DNA of 64,000 bases from contig NZ_CP044532.1 of assembly GCF_026427775.1 (NCBI RefSeq), positions 1,426,001 to 1,490,000 on the forward strand. Direction: 5' to 3'. A program made the position numbers and the translations under genes. The notes beneath the pieces were generated by a model that saw only the letters and a list, made by a program, of their open reading frames with translations, had not been told where the DNA came from and searched no databases. Source of the stretch: Arthrobacter sp. CDRTa11 (GTDB lineage Bacteria > Actinomycetota > Actinomycetes > Actinomycetales > Micrococcaceae). Every line of letters begins with the position of its first letter. The stretch's first letter is position 1. Of the stretch, positions 1 through 7,859 are shown piece by piece.

Positions 1-2
1 CC

Positions 3-374
3 ACTGCCAAGAGAATCAAATCGGCTGTTACCGATGCCGAGACGGAAATCCGCTTCGACCGCGAGGCCAAGCCCGGCGTTTCCAACCTGCTGACCATCTT
101 CTCCGGCGTCACGGGCCAGAGCATCGAGCAACTTGTCGCTGCGTACCAGGGCAAGATGTACGGGCACCTCAAAACAGACCTGGCCGAAGCGGTGGTGGCG
201 CATCTGTCACCCATCCGCGACCGCGCCAACCAGCTGCTTGCGGACCCCGCCGAGCTGGACCGACTCCTGGCCCACGGCGCTGACAAGGCCCGGGAGATCG
301 CATCGGCCACCTTGAGTGACGTCTATGCCAAGGTGGGTTTCCTGCCTTACGGCGGCGCACCAGGAGCCCGCTAA
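3..374 (+). CDS. trpS: Tryptophan--tRNA ligase, C-terminal part (5' end outside window)
   Basis: The frame is open from the left edge to a TAA at 372-374 and gives about 123 residues. They match the C-terminal helical part of bacterial tryptophanyl-tRNA synthetase, including the conserved KPGVSNLL stretch, the helix with KMYGHLKTDLAEAVV, and the usual ending with REIASATLSDVYAKVGFL. The enzyme charges tRNA-Trp in the cytoplasm. The HIGH and KMSKS signatures lie upstream and cannot be seen, so the call rests on the C-terminal pattern alone. The next gene starts 5 bases after the stop, so the two may be cotranscribed. Confidence 0.9.
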   Translation, partial: TAKRIKSAVTDAETEIRFDREAKPGVSNLLTIFSGVTGQSIEQLVAAYQGKMYGHLKTDLAEAVVAHLSPIRDRANQLLADPAELDRLLAHGADKAREIASATLSDVYAKVGFLPYGGAPGAR

Positions 375-378
375 CCCG

Positions 379-972
379 ATGCCGGCCTCCAGCAGTGTCA
401 GTGAAGGAATGAGCGTAGGCGTCATTCTTGGATTTCCCCCTGCCATCGCCGAGGAACTCCAGCGATGGCGGGCGTCCTTCGGGGATCCCATGGCGGGTGT
501 TGTCCCTGCCCACATCACGCTGGTCACCACAACTCCCACCCTGGACTGGGAGGCAACACATGCCCATGTGCGGGAGGTGGCCCGGCGGCAGGCGCCGTTT
601 ATGGTCACGATCGCCGGAACCGGATCGTTCCGGCCGGTGTCGCCCGTGGTGTTTATCAATGTTGAGGAAGGCTTCGGCGAGTGCGTAGACCTGCACGAGA
701 AACTCCAGACCGGCCCACTTGAGAGGGACCTGCCCTTTTCCTACCATCCGCATGTGACCATCGCCCACGATGTCGCTCCGGAAAGCCTCGATGAAGCCGA
801 AACGGTGCTCAAGGACTACAGGGCAACCTTCCCCGTGGTTAGCATGGGACTTTACGAGCACGATGCCAACGGCATCTGGCAGCTACGGGAAGAGCTGGAC
901 TTTGGGACCGAAACCGACGACGACGCCCCCGCCTTCTCAGCCGACGCCGACGGAGCCACCGCTTCCCACTGA
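379..972 (+). CDS. 2'-5' RNA ligase / 2H phosphoesterase family protein
   Basis: This 197-residue protein carries the two H-x-T motifs that define 2H phosphoesterases, HIT at 45-47 and HVT at 125-127. Family members are LigT/ThpR-like cyclic phosphodiesterases acting on RNA 2',3'-cyclic phosphate or related ends; the substrate here is unknown. The ATG at 379 follows trpS by 5 bases. A second ATG at 409 (MSVGV) is also possible and would remove a Ser-rich lead. The last 25 residues are acidic and probably disordered. The end lies only about 40 bases before the next start. Confidence 0.8.
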   Translation: MPASSSVSEGMSVGVILGFPPAIAEELQRWRASFGDPMAGVVPAHITLVTTTPTLDWEATHAHVREVARRQAPFMVTIAGTGSFRPVSPVVFINVEEGFGECVDLHEKLQTGPLERDLPFSYHPHVTIAHDVAPESLDEAETVLKDYRATFPVVSMGLYEHDANGIWQLREELDFGTETDDDAPAFSADADGATASH

Positions 973-1009
973 CCTTGCCCAGCTAAGGCTTGCGGCCATT
1001 CGAAAGCGA

Positions 1010-2059
1010 ATGGAATGGGGAAAGGCCAGGCGATCCAACAAGGGTCCTGCAGCGAGTTTGCTGGCCATGATGCAATGGCTGGCGGCAAGGCTCAGCACAC
1101 TGCGGCCGGTCAGGGCATGGCAGCACTACAACCTCCAGCGTGGTCCGCTCCTGAGCGCTGGCATCGGTTTCAGGATGTTCTTCTCCATCACCGGCCTCCT
1201 GACCACGGGGTTCTCCGTTGCCGGGCTGGTGCTTCGGGGCCAACCTGCGCTCCTGGAACAGGCGATCAACACGGTTGCCCAGAGCGCGCCGGGGCTGCTC
1301 AAGGTGGACGGCGGCGAGGGCCTGGTGGACCCGGCAGAGCTGCTGAATCCCGAGGGACTGGGCTGGGCGGCGGTGATCGCCGGTGTTGTCACGTTCGTCA
1401 TCTCCCTCGGCTGGATCGACGGCATCCGGGCAGGGCTGCGGGTGGTCATGCAGCTGCCGCCCCCCAGGACCAACCCCGTGCTGCTCAAGCTGCGCGACGC
1501 CGGAACACTGTTGCTGCTGGGCGTCGCCGTGGTGATCAGCGCCGGAGCCTCCCTGGTCTTTGGCACTGCCGCAGGGTGGGTGGCGGATTTCCTGCGGCTC
1601 GATCCGTTGCTGGCAGGACCGCTCACGACGTCAGTAAAAATCGGCGTCCCGCTGGTTTTGAGCTGGGTCACCGCCTTCATCATGTTCCGCCTGGCTGCCG
1701 GCCTGAAGCTGTCCCGGCGGGCACTCCTGGAGGGGACAATCCTTGCCGCGGTGGGCACCACAGTGCTCCAGGTCTTCAGCACCGAACTGCTCGCCGGGGC
1801 TGGGCGGAATCCCATCCTGGCGCCGTTCGCCATCATCATTGGGCTGTTGATTTGGTTCAACCTGGTCAGCCAGGTTTACCTGGTTTCCGCAGGCTGGGCA
1901 GCGATCCGTGAAGAAGACCTCAGGAGCGTTCCCGCTGTGCATGAAAAGGTCCGCTGGGGGCCGCGGCAGGTCCAGCCTGGCAAGGTCCCCGTAGAGCATG
2001 CTGGAGCCGCAGCGGCTACTTCCCGGCGTCGAGGTATTGGTCGGCCCAGGCAGAAATAG
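1010..2059 (+). CDS. YihY/BrkB-family inner-membrane protein
   Basis: The 349-residue protein has several long hydrophobic segments, beginning near residue 50 and ending with an aliphatic helix near 290, with the LSWVTAFIMFRLA and IIIGLLIWFNLVSQVYL stretches typical of the YihY/BrkB (formerly RNase BN) family. The role is uncertain, possibly a transporter or permease. The start is weakly supported: ATG 1010 has no clear ribosome site, and ATG 1067 or 1070 is an alternative. The last 16 codons (2011-2059) run through a 56-bp sequence repeated at 6120-6175, where it is the 3' end of the alpha/beta hydrolase gene on the other strand. The C-terminal tail is therefore encoded antisense to a copy of another gene. 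Confidence 0.75.
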   Translation: MEWGKARRSNKGPAASLLAMMQWLAARLSTLRPVRAWQHYNLQRGPLLSAGIGFRMFFSITGLLTTGFSVAGLVLRGQPALLEQAINTVAQSAPGLLKVDGGEGLVDPAELLNPEGLGWAAVIAGVVTFVISLGWIDGIRAGLRVVMQLPPPRTNPVLLKLRDAGTLLLLGVAVVISAGASLVFGTAAGWVADFLRLDPLLAGPLTTSVKIGVPLVLSWVTAFIMFRLAAGLKLSRRALLEGTILAAVGTTVLQVFSTELLAGAGRNPILAPFAIIIGLLIWFNLVSQVYLVSAGWAAIREEDLRSVPAVHEKVRWGPRQVQPGKVPVEHAGAAAATSRRRGIGRPRQK

Positions 2060-2066
2060 CCCTGGC
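2011..2066. repeat. Left copy of 56-bp direct repeat flanking the oxidase gene
   Basis: It matches 6120-6175 at 52 of 56 positions, the first 32 bases perfectly. Read on the minus strand it encodes the end of the hydrolase (ISAWADQYLDAGK, stop) without the rest of that gene. One mismatch is synonymous and the other three fall in one codon (Ile in the intact gene, Ala here), so the copies diverged as coding sequence. The repeat ends 2 bases before the oxidase stop codon. Confidence 0.9.
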
Positions 2067-2068
2067 CC

Positions 2069-5000
2069 TTACGGTGTGGCGAGTATCTCGATCACGGCAA
2101 GGTTCCACATGTCGTTGGTGGGTGCGGTGTCATTGATGGTGACCAATGTGCCCGACGCCGCCGTGGGAGTGTTCTGCCGCTGCACCCAGTATGTGTCGCC
2201 GGCCGGGGCCAGGAACTGGTCCACGAGGGTCTGGTTCGGACCGACTGTGCGGGCAACGGGTGACTGCCAGTCAGTACCCACTCCCCAGACCCAGGAGCCT
2301 GCACGGGTAGTGGTGAGGCTGGCCGTGGGGGCCCCGGTTGCTGCGCTGGCGCCGGCGACTGCACCGTTGGCTGTATCGGCATTGAGGAAGCCCACCACGG
2401 ACATGGATGACTGCCACGTGCCGGAGTTTTGAGTCGCGGTGACTGTGGCATTCGTTAGCGCAACAGGCGCAACGGCCTGCCAGATTTCCGCCGTACCGGC
2501 CTGGGTGTTGGTGCGTTGACGCAGTGACCATGTCAGGCCAGCTCCGGCTACGGAACGGATGGAGGCCGTTCCGCCGGTGCTTGGTCCATCGGAGCTGATG
2601 AATGCCAATAGCAGTTCGTTGGATGCGGTGGTGGTCAAGCCGGTCACGGAAACGGTTGAGGAATTCGTGCCTTGATGCCGGGTGACGATGCTGTCCACGG
2701 TCACGGTTTTGGGGCCGCCGGTGGCTGTCGCAGTGGCGGTATTCGAGGCCACGCTGATATTTCCGGCAGCGTCCTGAGCGTTCACGGTGTAGGTGTACTC
2801 CGTGCCGGCTGTGACTGAACTGTCCACATGGGACGTGCCGGAAACATTGGTCAGCGCCGATCCGTTCCGGGATATGTTGTACCGGACCACCCCGACATTG
2901 TCGGAACTGGCAGTCCAAGCCAACGAAATCTGACCGGCTGCAGCCGTTGCGGAGAGGCCGCTGGGGGCACTGGGCGGGATGGTATCGCCCGATGCCTCGC
3001 CGCTCGCTTCGTTGGATGGTGGGCTCAGGTTGGAGGCGGCATCCTCGGCCTTAACCTGATAGTAGTAAGTGCCCGCCGTCAGACCGGAATCCCGATAGGA
3101 CGTGGCCGACCCTGCAACCTGGCCGACCTGGTTGGCTTGGCCTGGAGTGAAACCTGCCGTGGCTGAGCGGTAGATCGTGTACTTGGCCACGCCGATATTG
3201 TCCGACGATGCGCCCCACGCGAGGTCCACCTGTCCCATCGACCCCGCCGCAGACAACGCTGTTGGGGCTGTCGGGGCCTCAGCATCCTCGAAAGGAGCAG
3301 GAAACCGGACCATGGACGCAACCGACGGAACGCCCTCGCCGTTGACTAAGGACAACATGTAATGTCCCGGCGGGGCGTAATTGCCGTTTGCTGGCATCTG
3401 CACGCTCAGCCCGCCTGGCGTCTGGGTGAAAGACAGGGACAGGGCACGCTCGTTTTGATCGAAGGCATGGGTCACTGCTCCGGTCCTGATGAGTGAAACG
3501 GACTGAATGGAGCCGGCATTGGGCGTTTCCACCAACACGCTGGCGTTGTAAGTCACGGTGTCGGGAACCGAGGTTATGGCCGGCCGGGGACCCTTGAACA
3601 GGTATGGCGGAGAGTAGATCTGGTAGTTTTTCTGGTCGGTAACCCCTGAGTCTCCGCCGCCTCCGGACATAAAGACCCGGCCATCCGGGAGCAGAAGCGC
3701 CGTCGAATGGTACAGCCGGGGCACTGCCATTTCCGAAACCGTTCGCCACAGCCCTGTGGTGGGATCCCAGATTTCCGCCGCTTTTACCGCCTTGCTGTTA
3801 TCAAAGCTGGATTTGTCGGTGCCGCCTCCTGTGGCCAGTACGGAGCCATTCGGGAGGTTTGTGAGGTTCATGAAGCTGCGGGGGAATTGCATTCTGGACG
3901 TTGGCAGCCATGTGGGGGTTGTGGCATTCATGTCCAGGGTGAAAGCCGTGTTTGAGGAGGGGCCTGTAAAGCCGCTGTCAGCCGCGGATCCTGCTTTCAG
4001 GAATTTTCCCGGCGCGTAGTTGGCGATGGAAGCCCCGTCGATGATGCGGCTGTCGATCGTGCTCCATTGCTGTGTGGCCAGGTCCAGGGCGATGGTTGAG
4101 GTTGCCTGTTCGGAAGCGCCCGCCTGAAGTACTCGTCCGTCAGGGAGTTGGTACATAAAGGGGTAATACGGGATGTTGCGGCTGGCTGAGGTCAACTCGC
4201 TCCACGCGTTGTTCTTCGTGTCATACAACTCGGGGATGCGGATGATGTCAGTCGAATTGAGGTTGGCACCGGACGTGACCAGCACCTTGCCGTCACTCAG
4301 CGTTGTCCCTGTTGCATACCAGCGTGCATAGCGCATGGGAGCCAGCGGCTGCCATGATTTTGTCAGTGGGTTGAACGCTGTGATGTCGCGAATGCCAAGG
4401 CCGCCGGTGGTTGACGTGCCACCGAGCACCATGATCCGGCCGTCCGGGAGGGCTGTCTGCCCCGCGCAGAACAGGTCCGCGGGCGCAGGGGGAAGTTGCT
4501 CGAAGGCCCCAGTCCCGGGGTCAAGCAGGTATTGCTCGCCCCGCTGTGAAAAATCGCCTTCGAAGGTAAGGACTTTTCCGGTATGAGTAAGGGCAGCATG
4601 GATGGACACCTGTGGCCACGGCTGCAGCGGGCCCCACGATCCCACCACGGCGGGGTCCTGCCCGCCGTTGCTGACCGTTACAGCCACGTTGGCTGAGGTG
4701 GTGGTGTTGCCTGCCGCATCCCTGGCCACAGCCGTGATGGTATGCGTTCCGGCGGTGGCCGCTGTGGTATCCCATGTCACTGCGTAGGGGGCAACAGTGT
4801 CCTCGGCCTGCAGATTGGACGCATCCACTCTGAACTGGACGCCGGCAACACCGGTGTTGTCAGCGGCTGTTGCCGCAACGCTCACCTGCCCGGACACGGT
4901 GGCACCGTTCACCGGAGAAGTGATGTTAACAGTGGGCGGTGTGGTGTCGGGCGCCGGGGCTGTGGTGGTGAACGTGGCGTCCGGTGAAGTGGCGGCGTTA

Positions 5001-5992
5001 TTGGCTGCATCCACGGATTTCACCCTGAAGTGATACAGCGTGCCCGGGCTGAGGCCGCCAAGTGCCTGGCTGTGTGACGTGGTCAGCGTTGATTCTTGGC
5101 TGGTGCTGGAACCGTAGGACGCTGTGGTGCCGTATTCGACCTGGCTTGTGGAGGGCTCGTCGCTTGTCCAGGTAATGGTGGCCCCGGTCTGGCCCGGGGT
5201 TCCGGCGGACACACCTGTCAGGACGGGAGGTGTGGTGTCCGTTGCGCCGCTGGCCGGGCGGACTTCGATCAGTGACAGGTTCCACATGTCGTTGGTGGGG
5301 GCGGTGTCGTTGATGGTCACTGAAGTGGGCGACGTCGCCGTGGGCTGCGTCTGCCGTTGGGTCCAGAACGTGTCGCCGTGGCTGGACGTGTATTCATCCA
5401 CCATGGTCTGCCCGGGGCCCACAGTCCTGGCCGCCGCCCTGCTCCAGTCGTTGCCGACGCCCCAGACCCATGAACCGTCCCGGGTTGTTGTCAGCGCCGC
5501 AGTGGGTGCACCGGTGGGACCGCTTGCCCCCGCCACGGCCCCGTCGGAGCTGATGTCGGCTCCTGTGAATGTGGCCACTGTCATCGATGCCTGATAGTTG
5601 CCGGGGTGGGTCGCCGTGATGCGGGCATTGGTGAGGATTCCGGTGGCCACGGCCTGCCAGACCTCGGCTGTCCCGTACTGGACGTTGGTGCGTTGGCGAA
5701 GCCGCCAGGTGAGGCCGCCTCCTGTGACTGCGGTGAATTGTTGGCCCCGGCTCACCGCCGGACCGTCAGCAGAAACAAAAGCGATAAGGAGTTCGCCAGC
5801 CTGGCTGGTGGTGAACGCGGGGGAAACAATGCTCCTCGACGGCGACGCCTGATGCCGGCTGACCACCTTGTCTATGGCGAGGCCCGCGGCGTTGGCCGGC
5901 GGGGGGAGAATAACCGCGAATGCGAAGGCGAAGAGGCTGATCACCAGCACAGTTGCCATGTACGAAGATCGAGTCAAGGCGCTGTGCTTCAT
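2069..5992 (-). CDS. Secreted multidomain copper-radical oxidase (galactose/glyoxal oxidase-like)
   Basis: This 1307-residue protein starts with a signal peptide (about 1-36, ANA-A cleavage region). Domains in order: a terminal domain A (37-246), a fibronectin III-like domain (253-345), a bacterial Ig-like domain (350-441), a galactose-oxidase beta-propeller (about 450-797), a DUF1929 early-set domain (802-898), two fibronectin III domains (905-998, 1005-1092) and a second domain A (1095-1306). All copper-radical residues of galactose oxidase have counterparts: Cys509 (DLFCAG) and Tyr559 (ARWY) for the thioether pair, Tyr761-His762 (RLYHS) and His842 (VTHAFDQ). It probably oxidises an alcohol, aldehyde or glycan outside the cell and makes hydrogen peroxide. 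No Trp290 equivalent is obvious. A GAGGA ribosome site precedes the ATG. The gene sits alone between direct repeats and looks inserted. Confidence 0.85.
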   Translation of the reverse strand: MKHSALTRSSYMATVLVISLFAFAFAVILPPPANAAGLAIDKVVSRHQASPSRSIVSPAFTTSQAGELLIAFVSADGPAVSRGQQFTAVTGGGLTWRLRQRTNVQYGTAEVWQAVATGILTNARITATHPGNYQASMTVATFTGADISSDGAVAGASGPTGAPTAALTTTRDGSWVWGVGNDWSRAAARTVGPGQTMVDEYTSSHGDTFWTQRQTQPTATSPTSVTINDTAPTNDMWNLSLIEVRPASGATDTTPPVLTGVSAGTPGQTGATITWTSDEPSTSQVEYGTTASYGSSTSQESTLTTSHSQALGGLSPGTLYHFRVKSVDAANNAATSPDATFTTTAPAPDTTPPTVNITSPVNGATVSGQVSVAATAADNTGVAGVQFRVDASNLQAEDTVAPYAVTWDTTAATAGTHTITAVARDAAGNTTTSANVAVTVSNGGQDPAVVGSWGPLQPWPQVSIHAALTHTGKVLTFEGDFSQRGEQYLLDPGTGAFEQLPPAPADLFCAGQTALPDGRIMVLGGTSTTGGLGIRDITAFNPLTKSWQPLAPMRYARWYATGTTLSDGKVLVTSGANLNSTDIIRIPELYDTKNNAWSELTSASRNIPYYPFMYQLPDGRVLQAGASEQATSTIALDLATQQWSTIDSRIIDGASIANYAPGKFLKAGSAADSGFTGPSSNTAFTLDMNATTPTWLPTSRMQFPRSFMNLTNLPNGSVLATGGGTDKSSFDNSKAVKAAEIWDPTTGLWRTVSEMAVPRLYHSTALLLPDGRVFMSGGGGDSGVTDQKNYQIYSPPYLFKGPRPAITSVPDTVTYNASVLVETPNAGSIQSVSLIRTGAVTHAFDQNERALSLSFTQTPGGLSVQMPANGNYAPPGHYMLSLVNGEGVPSVASMVRFPAPFEDAEAPTAPTALSAAGSMGQVDLAWGASSDNIGVAKYTIYRSATAGFTPGQANQVGQVAGSATSYRDSGLTAGTYYYQVKAEDAASNLSPPSNEASGEASGDTIPPSAPSGLSATAAAGQISLAWTASSDNVGVVRYNISRNGSALTNVSGTSHVDSSVTAGTEYTYTVNAQDAAGNISVASNTATATATGGPKTVTVDSIVTRHQGTNSSTVSVTGLTTTASNELLLAFISSDGPSTGGTASIRSVAGAGLTWSLRQRTNTQAGTAEIWQAVAPVALTNATVTATQNSGTWQSSMSVVGFLNADTANGAVAGASAATGAPTASLTTTRAGSWVWGVGTDWQSPVARTVGPNQTLVDQFLAPAGDTYWVQRQNTPTAASGTLVTINDTAPTNDMWNLAVIEILATP

Positions 5993-5999
5993 GATGTCC

Positions 6000-6119
6000 T
6001 CGCAAAGTCACGGATATCCCTTGACTCTGGACCTGTCAGGCAGGAAAGTAAAGACGCTGGGGCCCACTGTTAGTGCGGCCGCCATTGCGCCTGCCTTTTT
6101 ACAGCGGCAACGCTGTCTG
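6000..6119. other. Short upstream region of the oxidase gene inside the repeat-bounded segment
   Basis: These 120 bases must hold the minus-strand oxidase promoter and any terminator of the hydrolase gene. No strong -35/-10 pair is evident, and CTGACA with a poor GATATC downstream is the best guess. It ends directly at the right copy of the 56-bp repeat. Confidence 0.4.
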
Positions 6120-6175
6120 AGCGGCTACTTCCCGGCGTCGAGGTATTGGTCCGCCCAGGCAGAAATGATCCTGGC
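6120..6175. repeat. Right copy of 56-bp direct repeat (3' end of the hydrolase gene)
   Basis: This copy is the intact 3' end of the hydrolase gene, including its TAG stop at 6125-6127 plus 5 bases beyond. Its partner is at 2011-2066, about 4.1 kb away in the same orientation. Confidence 0.9.
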
Positions 6176-6895
6176 GGCACGGGCTGCCTGGCCCTTGCCC
6201 GTCAGCAGGTGGTCGCTGCCCTCGAGCGAAACGAAGTTGCGGGGATGACGGGCCGTTTGGAAGATGGTGCTGGCATTTTCGATGCCCACGGTGTTGTCGG
6301 TGGGGGAGTGCAGCACCATCAGGGGCTTGTGGAGCTGCCGGATGCAGTCCGTGAGGTCAGCGTTCTCCAGGTCCTCCACAAAGTGCTTGCGGATCTCTAC
6401 CCTTTTGCCGCCGAGGTCCACTTCAGCGCTGCCCTCGCTGAGGATCTTGTCCAGGGCGGCGTCAAAGACGTGCGCCACATGCTTGGGTGAGAAGGGGGCA
6501 GCAACTGTGGCCACGGCGTCGAGTTCGGGGATCAGGCGGGCGGCCGACAGCACGGCGGCCCCGCCGAAGGAGTGGCCCACCAGCAGGGAGATCTCCTTGC
6601 CTTGGTCCCGCATGAACTCGGCGGCTTTGACTGTGTCAGCTACCTTGTGGCTGAAGGAACCCTCGGACCAGAGGCCGGCGGAATCGCCCAATCCGAGGTT
6701 GTCGAAACGGAGCATGCCGATGCCGGTGTCTGCCAGCGCCTTGCACATCCGCGAGGCCGCGGGGCTGTCTTTGCCCAGCGTGAACCCGTGCGAGAAGACC
6801 CCCCAGCCCCTCACCGGGCCCTCGGGTACGTCCAGGATGCCGGACAGGAGCTCGCCCGTGGATCCTTCGAAACTGACTCGCTCGGAACGTGACAT
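6125..6895 (-). CDS. Alpha/beta hydrolase family protein
   Basis: This 256-residue cytoplasmic hydrolase has the nucleophile elbow GHSFGG (Ser109), a likely acid in HSPTDNTVG (Asp200) and the histidine in EGSDHLL (His229). The oxyanion-side motif FSHGFTLGKDS lies near the N-terminus. It resembles the hydrolase half of actinobacterial hydrolase-OsmC fusion proteins, but the OsmC domain is absent. It probably hydrolyses an ester or amide; the substrate is unknown. The ribosome site is poor. The 3' end is duplicated at the far side of the neighbouring oxidase gene, which suggests this gene originally ended against, or overlapped, the BrkB gene. Confidence 0.8.
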   Translation of the reverse strand: MSRSERVSFEGSTGELLSGILDVPEGPVRGWGVFSHGFTLGKDSPAASRMCKALADTGIGMLRFDNLGLGDSAGLWSEGSFSHKVADTVKAAEFMRDQGKEISLLVGHSFGGAAVLSAARLIPELDAVATVAAPFSPKHVAHVFDAALDKILSEGSAEVDLGGKRVEIRKHFVEDLENADLTDCIRQLHKPLMVLHSPTDNTVGIENASTIFQTARHPRNFVSLEGSDHLLTGKGQAARAARIISAWADQYLDAGK

Positions 6896-6953
6896 GACGC
6901 TCGCTTTCGTTGGGGGGCCCGCCTGAACCCGAATGTTGGAACCCGAATATCGG

Positions 6954-7050
6954 AAAAAACGACGGCGCCCCTCCCCCTACATTCCCTACCCTCGCAAGCT
7001 CGGGCAGGGGACCCTCTGTCTGGGGCCCTGTTGGGAGGTGACGCCGTCGT
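6954..7050 (-). terminator. Terminator of the sdh operon
   Basis: On the minus strand, ACGACGGCG pairs with CGCCGTCGT, extended by CCTCCC/GGGAGG, and is followed by a run of six T. The loop is large (about 70 nt) and contains further pairing, so the element is branched. Confidence 0.7.
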
Positions 7051-7075
7051 ATTTGTGCCTTAAGTAAACAGCAAC

Positions 7076-7858
7076 TTAGATCTTGCGGGACAGGATGGCC
7101 TGCTTGACCTCGGCAATTGCCTGCGTGACCTGGATGCCGCGGGGGCACGCTTCGGAGCAGTTGAAGGTGGTGCGGCAGCGCCACACGCCTTCCTTGTCGT
7201 TGAGGATCTCCAGGCGCATGTCGCCGGCGTCATCACGGGAATCGAAGATGAAGCGGTGGGCGTTGACGATCGCGGCAGGCCCAAAGTACTGGCCGTCGGT
7301 CCAGAACACAGGGCAGGAGGACGTGCACGCGGCGCAGAGGATGCACTTGGTGGTGTCGTCGAAGCGCTCACGGTCCTCGGCGGACTGCAGGCGTTCCTTG
7401 GTGGGCTCGTGGCCCTTGTTGATCAGGAACGGCATCACTTCGCGGAAGGACTGGAAGAAGGGCTCCATGTCCACGATCAGGTCCTTCTCCACGGGGAGGC
7501 CCTTGATGGGCTCAACCGTGATGGGCTTGGACGTGTCCAGGTCCTTCAGGAGGGTCTTGCAGGCGAGGCGGTTGCGTCCGTTGATGCGCATGGCATCGGA
7601 GCCGCAGACGCCGTGCGCGCAGGAGCGGCGGAACGAGACGCTGCCGTCGATCTCCCACTTGACCTTGTGCAGGGCGTCCAGGACCCGGTCCGTGCCGTAC
7701 ATCGTCAGCGTGAAGTCATCCCAGGTGGCGTCCTCGGAGACTTCGGGGTTGTAGCGGCGGACCCGCAGTGTGACGTCGAAAGTGGGGATTTCGCCGCCGC
7801 CTCCAACATGGGCAGGCAGCTCAATCTTTGAGGCTGGCTCAGCAATTTCAGCTGACAT
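7076..7858 (-). CDS. sdhB: Succinate dehydrogenase iron-sulfur subunit
   Basis: The 260-residue protein carries electrons from SdhA to the membrane anchor of complex II. Ligands are visible for all three clusters: the [2Fe-2S] site at Cys80, Cys85, Asp88 and Cys100, where Asp is the third ligand as in Escherichia coli; the [4Fe-4S] site from Cys172, Cys175, Cys178 and Cys238; and the [3Fe-4S] site from Cys182, Cys228 and Cys234. It is the last gene of sdhCDAB, and its ATG lies 1 base after the sdhA stop, so translation is probably coupled. A terminator follows directly. Confidence 0.97.
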   Translation of the reverse strand: MSAEIAEPASKIELPAHVGGGGEIPTFDVTLRVRRYNPEVSEDATWDDFTLTMYGTDRVLDALHKVKWEIDGSVSFRRSCAHGVCGSDAMRINGRNRLACKTLLKDLDTSKPITVEPIKGLPVEKDLIVDMEPFFQSFREVMPFLINKGHEPTKERLQSAEDRERFDDTTKCILCAACTSSCPVFWTDGQYFGPAAIVNAHRFIFDSRDDAGDMRLEILNDKEGVWRCRTTFNCSEACPRGIQVTQAIAEVKQAILSRKI

Positions 7859-7859
7859 C

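Noticed and set aside
2011..6175. Integrase attachment sites (attL/attR) of an island
   Set aside because: No integrase, tRNA or excision gene lies between the repeats, and the copies differ in a codon-aware way. A recombined gene end explains them better.
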